A stretch of 64,000 nucleotides of DNA from Phragmites australis (taxonomy: Eukaryota; Streptophyta; Magnoliopsida; Poales; Poaceae), in the NCBI RefSeq assembly GCF_958298935.1, contig NC_084933.1:479001-543000 (forward strand). The letters run 5' to 3'. Shown here piece by piece: positions 1 through 11,059 of the stretch. The position numbers and the translations under genes are program-made. The notes beneath the pieces are model-generated. The model was not told the origin of the DNA. It saw only the letters and a program-made list of their open reading frames with translations, and searched no databases. How positions within the stretch are numbered: position 1 is the stretch's first letter; the number at the start of each line of letters is the position of its first letter.

Positions 1-26
1 CTCCACTCGCGAATCCAATCGAATCC

Positions 27-3000
27 ATGGGGAGCTCGTCCAACACCACCACCACCACCACGAGCGGCGGCGACAAGGACAAGGACAAGGGCAAAGGGGA
101 CTCGCCGTCCTTCAAGGAGGGCGACAGGGTCCTCGCCTACCACGGGCCCCTCCTCTACGAGGCCAAGGTAAACATGGTGCGGTGCTGTGCTGTGTCTCTT
201 AGGGTTTGTTTCAATCGGGGCCCCGTCGGTCCATTCCATTCTCGGGGTCCCTTTGATTTAATCAGATACACTAGTAACGATACCAGCCTGGAGCCATTTT
301 CTCCTAAGCGTTGCATACATTCAACTAGTTGTTAGGGTTTAGGCTTTATCACTCACAAGACATTAAATCCCCATGTCGGGATCTTCCTGCTCTTCCTTCT
401 ATGCATGTTAAATCCGCTGCTAACGGAGAATTTTCTGTCCCTTTCAATTTGTCAAGGTTCAAAGAATCGAAAATCTAGATGATGATTGGCGCTACTTCGT
501 CCATTATCTGGTAATTCAAGTCGTGCGAGCGATTTCGTAAATACTTTAAAAGGCATCGTTTACTCATGCTTTCTTCATAATATCTGTTTTGTTTTCTACT
601 GTCCTCTAATTCTTCATTTCTTCTTTTGTAGGGTTGGAATAAGAAGTACGCGCTCCATACTCCTGGAGCCCCCCTCCCCCCTATTCATGCATATTCTTGT
701 AGTGATGTTTCTCAGATATCTAGTTCTGCTGTAGCAATATGTTGTGTTCCACATCCTACTTGATCAAGCAATTGGCATTGTCACTACATATACTTAGTTA
801 GCCCCTCTATCATGAAAGGCTCAGTTTTCTGCATATTTATTGTTCTAAAATTAGCAATGTCAATCCATATGTATTGTTGCTGTGCCTGTTTCCGGTTCAT
901 CAGATTGTTTTGTTTCCATTTTCTAAATGGGGGCAAGCGCTGAACTAGTTTGCCTGAGAGATTTGGCTGTATGCCGGATGCCTTTTCTTTTAACCAAATA
1001 ATATTTGCCTCAAATAATATGCTTTATAGTTCCGTTAGTCTGCTATTGAGTAACATTGCGTAATGTAAAAGGCCTTACAAGTCAGGATTTAATTTGGTCT
1101 ACATTTTGTGACTTTGCATTGTATGAGCTAAATTGTGCCGAGCCATTTGTAATCCCTTATTACAATTTTGTGCCACTGCATCATGTGCGCTATGTTATGC
1201 ATTTTACCTGTAAGCTCTGCATGAGTTGATTGTCATTAGACTAATGTTTAATTCCAGCCTTGAATTGTGGTCATATTTGCTGGGTCTATTTTTTATACTC
1301 CCTCTAGTAAAAATATACTTGACATTTGGACAAGACACGGTCTCCAACGCTTAGTTTTAACCACTACTTTCTATTAGAATGTGTTGATAAAATCCATTAT
1401 GAAAGTATTCTTCAAGAAAAATCTACACATATGGCTTTCTTGTTTCCAAACTAAATATTTTAAAAGCTATTGGTAGTCAAAGTTTTAAAAGTTTGACTGA
1501 ACCTTGTCCAAAACATCATGTTTTAAATTTTTAATGACCGGAGGGAGTATCCTTAATTTCACTTTGTGGCATAGAAATTTTCTTCATAGACACGACACTC
1601 ATATTTAAGTATTCTACATGTCAAGCAACATATCACAGTCATGCTTTGCTTTCTTACTTACAAAGCCAAGGCCTGGGTTTATCTTCCATTGTTCCATGAT
1701 AAATAACAGTTCCATTGCTGGATTATTTGTTTCTTTTTTTGGCTCATTGATTTCTATGCATCCTATTTCCAGTACCTGGGGGATTTTGGGGATGAAGGCT
1801 GCTTTTACATGCTTAGACGATATTGTTATTATCTTAGCTAGAGAATTCATTCCATGCTCTTTGCATGATTCAGTTTCGTGAGTTGGCCAGTTGGGTGGCT
1901 GTGGGCTGTGTCTTTCGTTAGATTGTGAAATAATATGGCCAAACCATTTCACAGTTGTGTATAAAATGTAGGAGCTTATACATTTTATTCATTCAGGTCT
2001 CTGATTAAGCCAAGTCATGGTAAAGCCAACTGTTGCTTGGGCTCAAGATTGTGTTGATGAATTGATACATTGTTTGAATGGCTTCAAGAATTGACTTTGT
2101 AAATAAGTCAATTGCGCTCGGGGGTTCAAGTTTAAGTGCTGACTGCTGTTTAAGTGAACCATTGTATTGCCTTTTGAACAGCAATATTTTGGTAGCGTTT
2201 CCATATATACATTTATTCATGTGTTCCTGTTAAATGCTTGTTTTTGCATCATGCTCTTTTTGGTATCAGTGCACTTAATTAGCTGTTCTTCCCTGATGTT
2301 CTAATCCATCAAGTACACATTCTTCTCAACATATTCAACTTCCACTGTTTATATAGCTGGGATGAATGGGTTGCGAATGACCGGTTACTGAAATTGACGG
2401 AGGAAAATGTCCGCAAACAACAAGAGCTTGAAAAGAACCAGGTAGTTGATAAAACAATCAAGTCTGGACGGTCAATGCAGCATAAGCCGAAAGGCTCCAA
2501 TGGTTAGCTTACCTCCCCTCGTCATGTTGTTTCTTTAAGAATATGTGGAATGTGCTTTATGACTGGGTTGATATTTTACTCCTGTCCGTGATACATTATC
2601 TGTATGTTGAAGGAATGCTTACATTATCTAATAAAACAAATCTTTATCTAGTAAATGGATAAGTCTAGATTGCTCTCCAGTTAGAGTTCTTGCTGTGGTA
2701 ATAGTTCTGCCAAGTTATTATCTTTAAGTACTTGCTGTGTCTTTGGGGGTGCCATGTTGCTATGAAGAATTCATGTCATGTTGGTGCCTAATTTAGAGTT
2801 GAAACAAGAATGCAATACATTGTGATGATGTATCTATAATTGGACATTTTGATCATTACTGATTCGTATCGGACTAGAAGCTTCATGTTCATGTTTGTTC
2901 ATATGTACACATTTATCATATTTTGTTCTTGAGCTGTTTACTTGACTATGGTCATTGTTCAGCAGATGCAAAAGCTGATAAAGATGACACTAAGAGTCTC

Positions 3001-6000
3001 GGTGAGTACTGTCTTTATTTTTCAATATTGTCTTTATCGCGTGTTACCTTCTGTTGGCATTTGACACATTTGTCTTTTTCATCTTTGCCAGTTGTATGAT
3101 ATGTATTATATTTGTCTAATTTATATTTATCATCTTTAAATTTCAGTCAAGGGGAAGAAACGTAAGAGTCAGCCCGGGACTGAGGTGACTATAATTCCTA
3201 ACCCTTTGTGTTATGATGTGCTACCATGAGCTCCATATTCTGTTCATTTTCTTGATCCAATATGATGCTACACTATGCCTTTTCAGATAGTATTGTTAAA
3301 CTAGTGTCATTTTGTCCTTTCAGGCTCTTGTTAGTTGCTAATATGTATATATTGTTTGGTGCCATTCGACAACATTTGTTGCGTTGTCATTTGTCACAAT
3401 TTGCCAAATGGAATGTTGCATGTCTTCCATGCTCTAGTTCTTTTTCTTGAGACCATGGAGGGCCCATAATTCGTATTGACCAGCTCAACATGGTTAGGTG
3501 ACCAGCTCAACATGGTCAGGAAGTTATGTGCATTGGATGGTTTTTTTTTCCTTGGTTAAAACTTGCCTTTTTTTCCTTTCTGATTGTTGTTAGGAATATA
3601 GAGTTATTATCCATTACGTATAGGTTATGTTACTAGAGTTCTTATCCTGTACTCCTCGTATACTCTATATATTGGCCCCAGAGACTACTATTGAATACAA
3701 GTTGCTATTCCTAACATGGTATCACAACCAGGTTTTCTCCTCAGGACGCTACAACTCGCTCAAAAACTCTAGAATTTTTTTAGATCAATGTCTTCTGATC
3801 TAATCTACCTTGAGACCGGTCGGCTCTCTCTTTCTTTGTCTGATTTGGCTCCACGCCACGCCCTCGAGCCGCCGCCAGTCTGCCCGATGCATTTCTCTAC
3901 TCGCTTGTTTCTTCATCCGCTTGGTTGTCGTCCGCGTGCTACGCTGCCTATCCTACCTCTTCCGCGCCGGCCCACCCAAGATCCCATGCCACAGCCTCTG
4001 GCCATGGCCCCTTCAGATCGAGGCGACCCCACCACCTGTTGAGGCGGCTGCACCAACCCGCCGATCCGCCGTCGGATCTGGCTCCGCCATGTTGCTGCTC
4101 GCTGGATCCTTCTCGCCCGGTGAACAATTGTGTCCTTTTAAAGATCTTAATTTTCTTTTTATGAGGATGATTCTATCATTTTATCACAAATTCCATATCT
4201 TATTAATTATCGGGCAACCCTTGAAGATGTGCTTTTTAGGCAGAATCAAACCCCGAAATCCAATTTTCAGACTTCCTGAGTATGATGTTCAAAAAGAAAA
4301 ATTACTGCCAGCTGAATGCGTAAAAATGAAGAGCGCTGAAAACATTGCATACTTGTTCATGACAAACGGGAGCTATCATTTTACATAATGCAAGCAACTG
4401 ATAAATTCGACGTTTAAGCTATCTTCTCTGACAAGCTGACAGATTGTTACATACCACCTTACTAGTCTTGTAACATTATTGTAACATATTAATTACTATA
4501 TCTGATGATTCAGGAAAAGGAAAGAAGATCATCAGAGAGTCTCCTAGTGTCACAGTTTCCTTTGACACTGAAGAAGCAACTTGTGGATGATTGGGAGTTT
4601 GTCACACAGCTGGGTAAGGTAATTAGTTCTTTCTCTGTGTTGCGTTTCATTAATGTCTCTTAATGCACCCTCTAATGTTTCCAAAAATATATATTGGGAA
4701 ACTCATTGAAAGAAGTCTTTGTAACTCTAACTTGAGTCTTAGCAAGTAATAACATATCCGTAGCATCCAACGATGTTTATTAATTACTTTGAATGAAACT
4801 CCAGCAATTTGTCATTTCTTGCGGCAACCACTTGAATATTACAGAACACTTCCTGACCTAGCAGTCAAATAATAAATGCCTCCAGTCCTCCATTACCTGT
4901 GCATTGCAAAGAACACAATGAACACCATCCACATTGATTTCCCCCCCCCCCCCCCCCGAAACATCAGACCTAAAGAGCTGTTTTTTCCATGCAGTAGGAT
5001 CCAAAAGAACACTGTAGTATTCGAGCTTGCATTTATTTTTTCTGACCCATAGATAGGTAGGAGAAATTTGAATATTTGCTGGAAGATCCAAGTAAACCTT
5101 CTTAGTGATAAATTGTTTTGAACACCAGATGAAAGTTTTCCTTCCTTGAAATATATAACCATACTTGCTTTGCCATTGCTATTCACCCAAACTACCTGAA
5201 CTTCCCTTGGCCTGCAGCTTGTAAAACTACCTCGATCACCTACCGTTGATGATATTCTAAAGAAGTATTTGGAGCACCGAACAAAGAAGGATAACAAGTG
5301 AGTATTATGTGCTGACATGAATTTTGATTTGTTATGCATACTTTTGCTTCTTGTCACTCGTGGTCTTGTGCAATTTCTTTACCCAAACTGTGAGCCCCCT
5401 TTTGTGTTACCATTTTAGAATGCAGATTCACCTATTCCCATCAGGATGTTGACAGTAAACTTTGGCTTCTAACACTGCAAATTACTTTCCTATTTGGACA
5501 GATTTTGTGGTTAGTTTTAGCGATAGGTTTTTAGTTCAGTTGGAAGTCCTTTGCGCCGTTGATTGTTGTTACCATGCAACTGAAACAAATATAATGTCTA
5601 GAAGTATTTTATGGCATTCACTTAGTCTGTTACCAGTTTAACATACAGGAAGCATTTCTTGGCTGGTGGATCAAATCCTCTCAATTACACCAATGCCGTG
5701 AATTGGCTGACTACTTAAGCTGATGAATAACAGTTTTGATTATTCATATCGATAACTACGATTATGCAAATTCCGTTATTGTGCAACAGTTTCTATAATT
5801 TCATTTTTATCCTGGTCCAAAGTCAACTTGTCATTTTTCTAGTTTTATTTTACTCTGGTTGGTTGTCGGCATCAAGCATTTCCCCCCCTCTACAATTATA
5901 GCTTTTCTATCTTTTGTGTTGAAGGATAAATGATTCCTATGCTGAGATTTTGAAAGGATTACGCTGCTACTTTGATAAAGCATTGCCTACAATGCTTTTA

Positions 6001-7673
6001 TATAAGAAAGAGCGAGAACAGTATGCTGAAGAAGTTAAAGGTGACGTCTCACCCTCAACTGTATATGGAGCTGAACATCTACTGCGGCTTTTTGGTATGC
6101 CCAACTGTCCATTACATGAGATCTCGTATGTGTTTGGTTTATCCTTTGATCCTTTCTTTCCGTTTCAGTTTGATATGCTTTTGAAGAGCTCATATAACAA
6201 TTATGTTTATTGTTATATTGTTGAGTTGTTTGTTTTTGCGAGTAAGATGTTTATTCATCTCATTTTGGCCCTCTGCTAGTGTGTGAGCCCACAGTTCTTT
6301 GGGAAACTCCAGTGGCTAAATCAAAATCAAATAGGGATAGTGAGAATTTTTCTGGCTTAGTGGCAGATTAAAAAATTCCTATTGATTGTGTTATGGCCGC
6401 TGGCACTGCAGTCTTTTTCTGTTCCCACACCTATTGTATCTCTTGCCCATTGGTACTGTTGGCAACTGGTTTTCCTTGTTATTGTTTACTTTGCAGCTCT
6501 TGCACACCTTCTTAATGGCTTTGAAATTTGCACTGAAGGCCAAGGCATCATCTTATCCAATATCTTCACGGTACATAGATGTAATTGTCCTTAGATCATT
6601 GCAAGGTGAACACCTTGCTGAGGAGGGCCGTTTGGTGATGGTGATGGCTGAAGGTGAATGGACTTAGTAGGGGGAGATAGACGTAGAATTGGTTTGTAAC
6701 TTCTTTGATATTTTTCTTCATTAATTTCAAATGGTAACATTGGGCCTCCTTATATTGATGCAGTAGAGACTTAAGTATGGAAACTATTTTACAGGACACC
6801 GAAAAGAGGTTTGGAGGGAAAGAGGCATAGGTGGTTTGCCATCCTCCAAATTTCCATTCTAAAATTTGATCTGCACCTGAAGAGACAAGATTAAATGTTT
6901 CTGTACAGTAAGTAGAAAACAAATAAAAGGTTGAAAAAAGTTAGATGTTCTGTAAAAATAATTACGTTGTTTCTCACTACTGCTTAAATTAAATACTTGG
7001 AAATTTTGCATGGTAGTAGACCACTTACGCTTTTTGAATTTTTTGAGTCTCCTGTATTCTTTAGGCGTTTGAACTGGAGGTTGTGTGACTGTTCATAGGT
7101 TTGCATGATGATGTGTGGGTGGGTGTGCAGCTGTGCATAAATCACATCCTCTGTGGATGAATGATGGGGTGGTTGATGTGCTTTAATACTTGTTTACAAT
7201 GAATGTTCCATGTTTATTGGGTAAATATCCTGTGTAAGGCTTCAATTCAAGAAGACAATCTAAGAACGCATCATATTCCTATCTTATGCCTAGTATAATA
7301 GATAGCTTGGTTATGTTAATATGTTTATTGTGCCACCCGAGCATGCTGGGTATGTCAATGACATTGTCACCAAAATATTTGAAAGTGTTGACTTCCACTC
7401 CACCACTTTGCAGTGAAATTGCCAGAGTTACTTGCTTTTGTCAATATGGAAGAAGATGCACTCAACAAACTACAGCAGAAGTTGCTGGACATCCTCAAGT
7501 ATGCTACATCTTGCTTGAGTAGGAGTTTCAGTAGGACATTCATTTAAAGAAGTTATGCTTAATTTTTGCCAAACTGGTTTACTAAAGCATTTGATGGATT
7601 TCCTGTCAGGTTTCTTCAGAAGAACCAGAGCTCCTTCTTCCTGTCTGTGTACGATGGGGTGAAAATCAAGTAG
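27..7673 (+). CDS. MRG: MRG-family (MORF-related) chromodomain protein, 11 coding exons
   Basis: This gene encodes a nuclear reader of methylated histone H3 (H3K36me/H3K4me in plant MRG proteins) that works with histone acetyltransferase and deacetylase complexes. The exons I infer are 27-167, 457-510, 632-645, 2357-2502, 2966-3001, 3147-3184, 4514-4618, 5218-5297, 5925-6094, 7414-7498 and 7610-7673. All have GT/AG borders and compatible phases, and together they give 310 aa. The chromodomain spans about residues 29-90 and includes FKEGDRVLAYHGPLLYEAK and the aromatic-rich YFVHYLGWNKNWDEWV. A Lys-rich linker follows at about 100-145. The MRG domain runs from about 158 to 308 (LVDDWEFVTQ, LPRSPTVDDILKKYL, YGAEHLLRLFVKLPELL). 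The length fits the plant family. The ATG at 27 is the first one after a short 5' leader. Exon 3 is a 14-nt microexon, and exon 5 has a CAGCAG acceptor. The introns carry three transposon relics. The gene converges on the P450 downstream. Confidence 0.93.
1298..1547. mobile_element. Stowaway-type MITE in MRG intron 3
   Basis: The segment has terminal inverted repeats that begin CTCCCTC on both strands. The inner parts also match when the right end is reverse-complemented: GTAAAAAT against ATTAAAAAT, and TTGGACAAG on both sides. It is flanked by TA dinucleotides at 1296-1297 and 1548-1549, the Tc1/mariner target. It is about 250 bp and non-coding. These features fit the grass Stowaway class. 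Confidence 0.75.
3588..3732 (+). mobile_element. Short LTR with primer-binding site, TRIM-like, in MRG intron 6
   Basis: A 129-bp LTR-like unit (3588-3716) begins TGTTAGGAAT and ends ATTCCTAACA, a perfect 10-bp inverted terminal match. Directly after it, 3717-3732 reads TGGTATCACAACCAGG, close to the initiator tRNA-Met primer-binding site of copia and TRIM elements. A GC-rich leader follows to about 4130, with no recognisable gag. I see no second LTR, so this is either a 3'-truncated element or one whose right end has decayed. LTRs this short suggest a TRIM-type non-autonomous element. Confidence 0.6.
4858..5150 (-). mobile_element. LINE relic: zinc-binding domain of a non-LTR reverse transcriptase
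   Basis: The minus-strand translation shows a tryptophan-rich segment (LDPTAWKKQLF) and then CVLCNAQVMEDWRHLLFDC. This is the C-x2-C...H...C pattern of the zf-RVT domain found at the C-terminus of plant L1-like ORF2 proteins. A cytosine homopolymer at about 4941-4957 breaks the domain and reads as a glycine run. The relic lies in MRG intron 7 and ends less than 100 bp before exon 8. No reverse transcriptase core remains. Confidence 0.6.
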
Positions 7674-8201
7674 AATCAAATGGTGGGATCTGAATGTTGT
7701 ATGTACCATCTTTTGCTGGACTTGTACTGCGTAGGTAATGTAGTTTGTGTGTGTTGTTTGATAATGGATGCGATGAAAACATGCACTGTTTGTCAGCTGC
7801 AATTAATGCCGCGTAGAATCAGCTGCTGAAGAGAATTGCTGTAATCAATCGCTGCTCTTGTTCACTTGAGCATTGCTTTACGGCAAGTCGCCATCCATGT
7901 TTCTTTTTTTCTTCTTCTTGGTGAATCAACGCTTGCTTGGCAAGAGGAGCGAGTTAGGTGGGGATTTGATTCCTTGATAATTTTGTCCAGTGACTGGCTA
8001 TCTAACCCGAGGAACAATATGAGTCACAATATTGTACCAATTAACAAGGTAGCAATCCTTCATGGCAATTTGACACAGGAATGACAAGGACAAATAACAC
8101 GCTCGATACTGCCTGGTTTGATGGTGCATGCTATAATGTTGGCAATGCGTGCATGGTATGGATTGGTGGATTATTACAGAGACCGGCATGAACGGTTGGA
8201 G
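7674..8201. other. Convergent intergenic region (3' UTRs)
   Basis: This 528-bp stretch lies between the MRG stop codon and the P450 stop codon. It should hold both 3' UTRs and polyadenylation sites. I see no further coding sequence or transposon in it. Confidence 0.6.
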
Positions 8202-9963
8202 CTAGACGACGGCCGGGAAGGGGCTGAGGCGAGCGGTGGGGCGGAGCAGGAGCGGCTGCTTGCGAGCGCACACCAGCCCGTCCGACTCCTTCATGTCTAT
8301 CATCACTGCCTTGTTGCTATCGCCGGCGTCCGCAGCAGCCCAGTCGAAGCACTGCACTAGCGCCGCCAGCACCGCCGGCACGGACTGCAGCGCGAGCCCC
8401 ATGCCGGGGCAGCCCCGACGGCCGCTCCCGAAGGGCATGAACTGAAAGTGCTGCCCGCGGGGCTCCAGCCCCCCGGCGGCGCCGCCGGGCATGAACCGCT
8501 CCGGCCTGAACGCCAGGGGCTCCTCCCAGAAGGCCGGGTCGCGGCCGATGGCCCAAAGGTTGATGAACACCGCCGTCTGCGGCGGCACCGTGAACCCACG
8601 GATGACCATCTCGCCCGTCGACTGCCGGTGCGCGATGGGCGCCGCCGGGTGCAGCCGCAGCGTCTCCTTGTACGCCGCCTGCAGGTACGGGAGCCTCGGG
8701 AGGTCGGCCTCGCCGGCGATCCTGCCCCCGCCGACCACGCTGTCGATCTCCTCCCGCACCATGCGCAGGGCCTCCGGGTGGTTCATCAGCTCCGCCAGCA
8801 TCCACTCAACCATGGCCGCCGACGTGTCGGACCCAGCGGTCACCACATCCTGCACCCATCCAAATATTAATCGCATCGCATGCATGGTCGTTATTATTAC
8901 TACACTACTTACTTCCTGTAGTAACAGTTAGCAGTAGTGAAGGCTTAATCAAATCACAAATTAAACGTCCAATCGAAGAATGGAAACTTGATCTTACGAT
9001 GATGAAGGCTTTGACGTTGTCCCTGGTGAGCTTCACCTCCGCCGCCTCGTCCTCCGCCTTGTCCAGCAGGATGTCCAGCAGGTCCTTGTGCACCGCCTCC
9101 TTCTTCTTGTCCTGCTTGCTGCCAATGCCAGGCTCTTCGCCGTCCCGTCTGAGGCGGAACGCCTCCCTGGCTTCCTCCTTGTGCCTGATCATCTCCTCCA
9201 GCAGCGCGTCGAAGCGCCGGTGGACGTCGGCGGCTCTCTTGCCGAGGCCCTGGATGTCCCAGCCGCGGCACACGGCGATGTAGTCGTCCACGTTGAAGGC
9301 GCCCACCAGCTCCGCCACCGCCTTCACCAGCTCCTGCGCCTCCTCGGTGACGCTCCCCGGCGCGGTGCTCGCCACCATCCGGATGATGGACGTGTTGGAC
9401 AGCCGGATGAGCTCGCGTGTGAGGTCCACCGCCTCGCCACGCTCCGACGACTCCAGCACGGCGCGCAGCATCGACACCGTGCCGGCGCGGCGGACGGGGC
9501 GCAGCAGCTCCACGGTGCGCGGGCCAAGCAGCTCGGACATGCAGAGGCGCTTCATGAAGCGCCAGTGCGTGTTGTAGGGCGCGAAGGCGAAACCGGCCGA
9601 GTCGTAGGCGAACTGCCGGGCCACCGCCGTGAGCGGGCGCTCCGAGATGGTGGCCTCGTGGCTGCGGATGAGCTCGCTGGCGACGTCGGCAGTGCTGGCG
9701 ACGACGCAGTGCGTGGAGCCGAGGCGGATGTGCATCAGGGGGCCGAGCCGGGCGGCGAGCTCGTGGAAGGTGCGGTGCACCGGCGGCCGAAGCAGGTGGA
9801 GGTGCCCGATCACCGGGAGGCTAGTCGGGCTCGGGGGGAGCCGGGCCTGGCGCCGTGAGGAGATCAAGAGATTCAAGGCAACAAGGGTGACGACCGCGAC
9901 AAGCGCCAGGACGGCCATTGGGTTGGCGGACAGGAGCATGGGCTGCTCTTCCATGGCCATCAT
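8202..9963 (-). CDS. CYP93G: Cytochrome P450, CYP93 family (probable CYP93G flavone synthase II)
   Basis: This is a haem-thiolate monooxygenase anchored in the ER. CYP93G members of grasses convert flavanones to flavones (naringenin to apigenin, on the tricin route) or 2-hydroxylate them. Exon 1 is 9963-8998 (322 aa) and exon 2 is 8849-8202 (215 aa). The 148-bp phase-0 intron falls just before the I-helix. The 537 aa include an N-terminal hydrophobic anchor (about residues 12-35), a proline hinge ([13 protein letters not shown]), the oxygen-binding AGSDTS (327-332), ExxR in KETLR (383-387), PERF (438-441) and the haem motif [10 protein letters not shown] with Cys469. Every P450 signature is intact. 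The family call rests on the I-helix and haem context and on the neighbouring MRG gene. Flavone synthase versus flavanone 2-hydroxylase cannot be settled from motifs. The start could also be one of the next Met codons (residue 2 or 4). Confidence 0.9.
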
Positions 9964-10061
9964 TCCTTCCTTATTCCCTCGGTGCTCAGTATAATGCTCT
10001 CTCTCCCTTTCTACAGATGCAACGAACTCAACTGCATGTGCAACTGCATGTGTATCTTATT

Positions 10062-10069
10062 CTTATAGG
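10062..10069 (-). promoter_or_regulatory. Candidate TATA box of the P450 gene
   Basis: The minus strand reads CCTATAAGAATAAG here, about 100 bp upstream of the ATG. That is a plausible distance for a plant TATA box with a short 5' UTR. No start site is known, so this is inference. Confidence 0.35.
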
Positions 10070-10198
10070 ACTAGGAGTAGTACTCAAAACTGCTCTAGCT
10101 AGCTTAGTATTGACGAAGATGATATTAATGTCATGTACATGCGATCTTGCTGCTGGGCGGCAAGTTAAACCAAACATTAGTATATGATATTAATGTCA

Positions 10199-10234
10199 TA
10201 TATATATATATATATTATATATTATATATATGTG

Positions 10235-10299
<65 letters not shown>
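10199..10299. repeat. (AT)n microsatellite
   Basis: About 100 bp of almost pure TA repeat, with small interruptions near 10215-10240. It lies 230-340 bp upstream of the P450 start codon. It is probably highly variable in length and may be a matrix-attachment-like, easily melted region. Confidence 0.9.
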
Positions 10300-10303
<4 letters not shown>

Positions 10304-10482
10304 TCACAAGTTCTTTAATTGCATGTATAGTCTAGTGTCAACTGCAGCTCGTTTGTCACCAAACTAAGCGTATGCGGTACGTAGACTTACTCCAGGGTAG
10401 GTAGTAGGAGTAGGACACTCTCGATGCCAACTTGCCATCTCCACTTCAATCAAGTACTTTTGCTCCCAGCGGTGTCATCTGA

Positions 10483-10840
10483 CATTACATGAAAAAAAAG
10501 CTACCACCTAACTTTAAACACGTCACTAATAATTAATTATAAATAACAGATAAAAATCTATTATTAATGAGGTCATAGGTGACGGATCATAACCGTGATG
10601 TGTTACTGACGTACGTCTTTCATATGCTTAGGAAAAAGACATAAGTACCAGATTAATAATTAACTATCACTTATATTAAGATATAAATGACAGGTTAATA
10701 GGTTACCCGTCACTTATATTAAGACACAAGTGATGGATGATCTCTTTATCTGTCACTTATTACTTAACATAAAAAGTGACACGGAATGATGTTATCCGTC
10801 ACTTATGTGCAGGTTATCCTGCAGGATTGTCCTATTTTTT
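10483..10840. mobile_element. CACTA element terminus and subterminal repeats (decayed)
   Basis: A degenerate terminus CATTACATGAAAAAAAAG resembles CACTACAAGAAAAAAAG. After it come many copies of a short motif around GTCACTTAT and GTGACGGAT in both orientations, with variants such as CGTCACTAATAAT. Clustered short subterminal repeats in both orientations are typical of grass CACTA transposons. The neighbouring Ulp1-like coding remnants on the minus strand point toward this end. Confidence 0.55.
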
Positions 10841-10948
10841 TACTGCATCTTAGAGCATAGCTAGGATTGGCAGCTATCTTCTCCCTGCAAACAACAACAA
10901 TGTATCTAAATCCATATCGACAAACACACTTATATAAGAACTCACTTT

Positions 10949-11026
10949 ATCACAGAATCGCAAAGATTACAAAGTTTCAATCAATTCATCACAGAATTGC
11001 AAAGGTTACAAAGTTCCAATCAATTC
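10949..11026 (+). repeat. 39-bp tandem duplication, 2 copies
   Basis: Two adjacent copies, starting at 10949 and 10988, share ATCACAGAAT.GCAAAG.TTACAAAGTT.CAATCAATTC with three substitutions. They lie just beyond the C-terminal remnant of the Ulp1-like ORF, probably in its 3' non-coding part. Confidence 0.75.
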
Positions 11027-11059
11027 ATATTACATAAGATCTCACAACCTAGGGTTTAT

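Noticed and set aside
3788..4388. Open frames downstream of the small LTR in MRG intron 6
   Set aside because: There is no similarity to gag or to any known protein. I treat it as non-coding leader.
6380..6670. Short ORFs in MRG intron 9, one with hydrophobic stretches
   Set aside because: They lie inside an intron, have no motif, and their length fits chance.
9088..9858. 256-codon open frame on the + strand over P450 exon 1
   Set aside because: It is a GC-rich antisense shadow of the P450 coding exon, with no recognisable motif.
10147..10335. Open frame across the AT repeat
   Set aside because: It is a Tyr/Ile repeat peptide from the microsatellite, not a gene.
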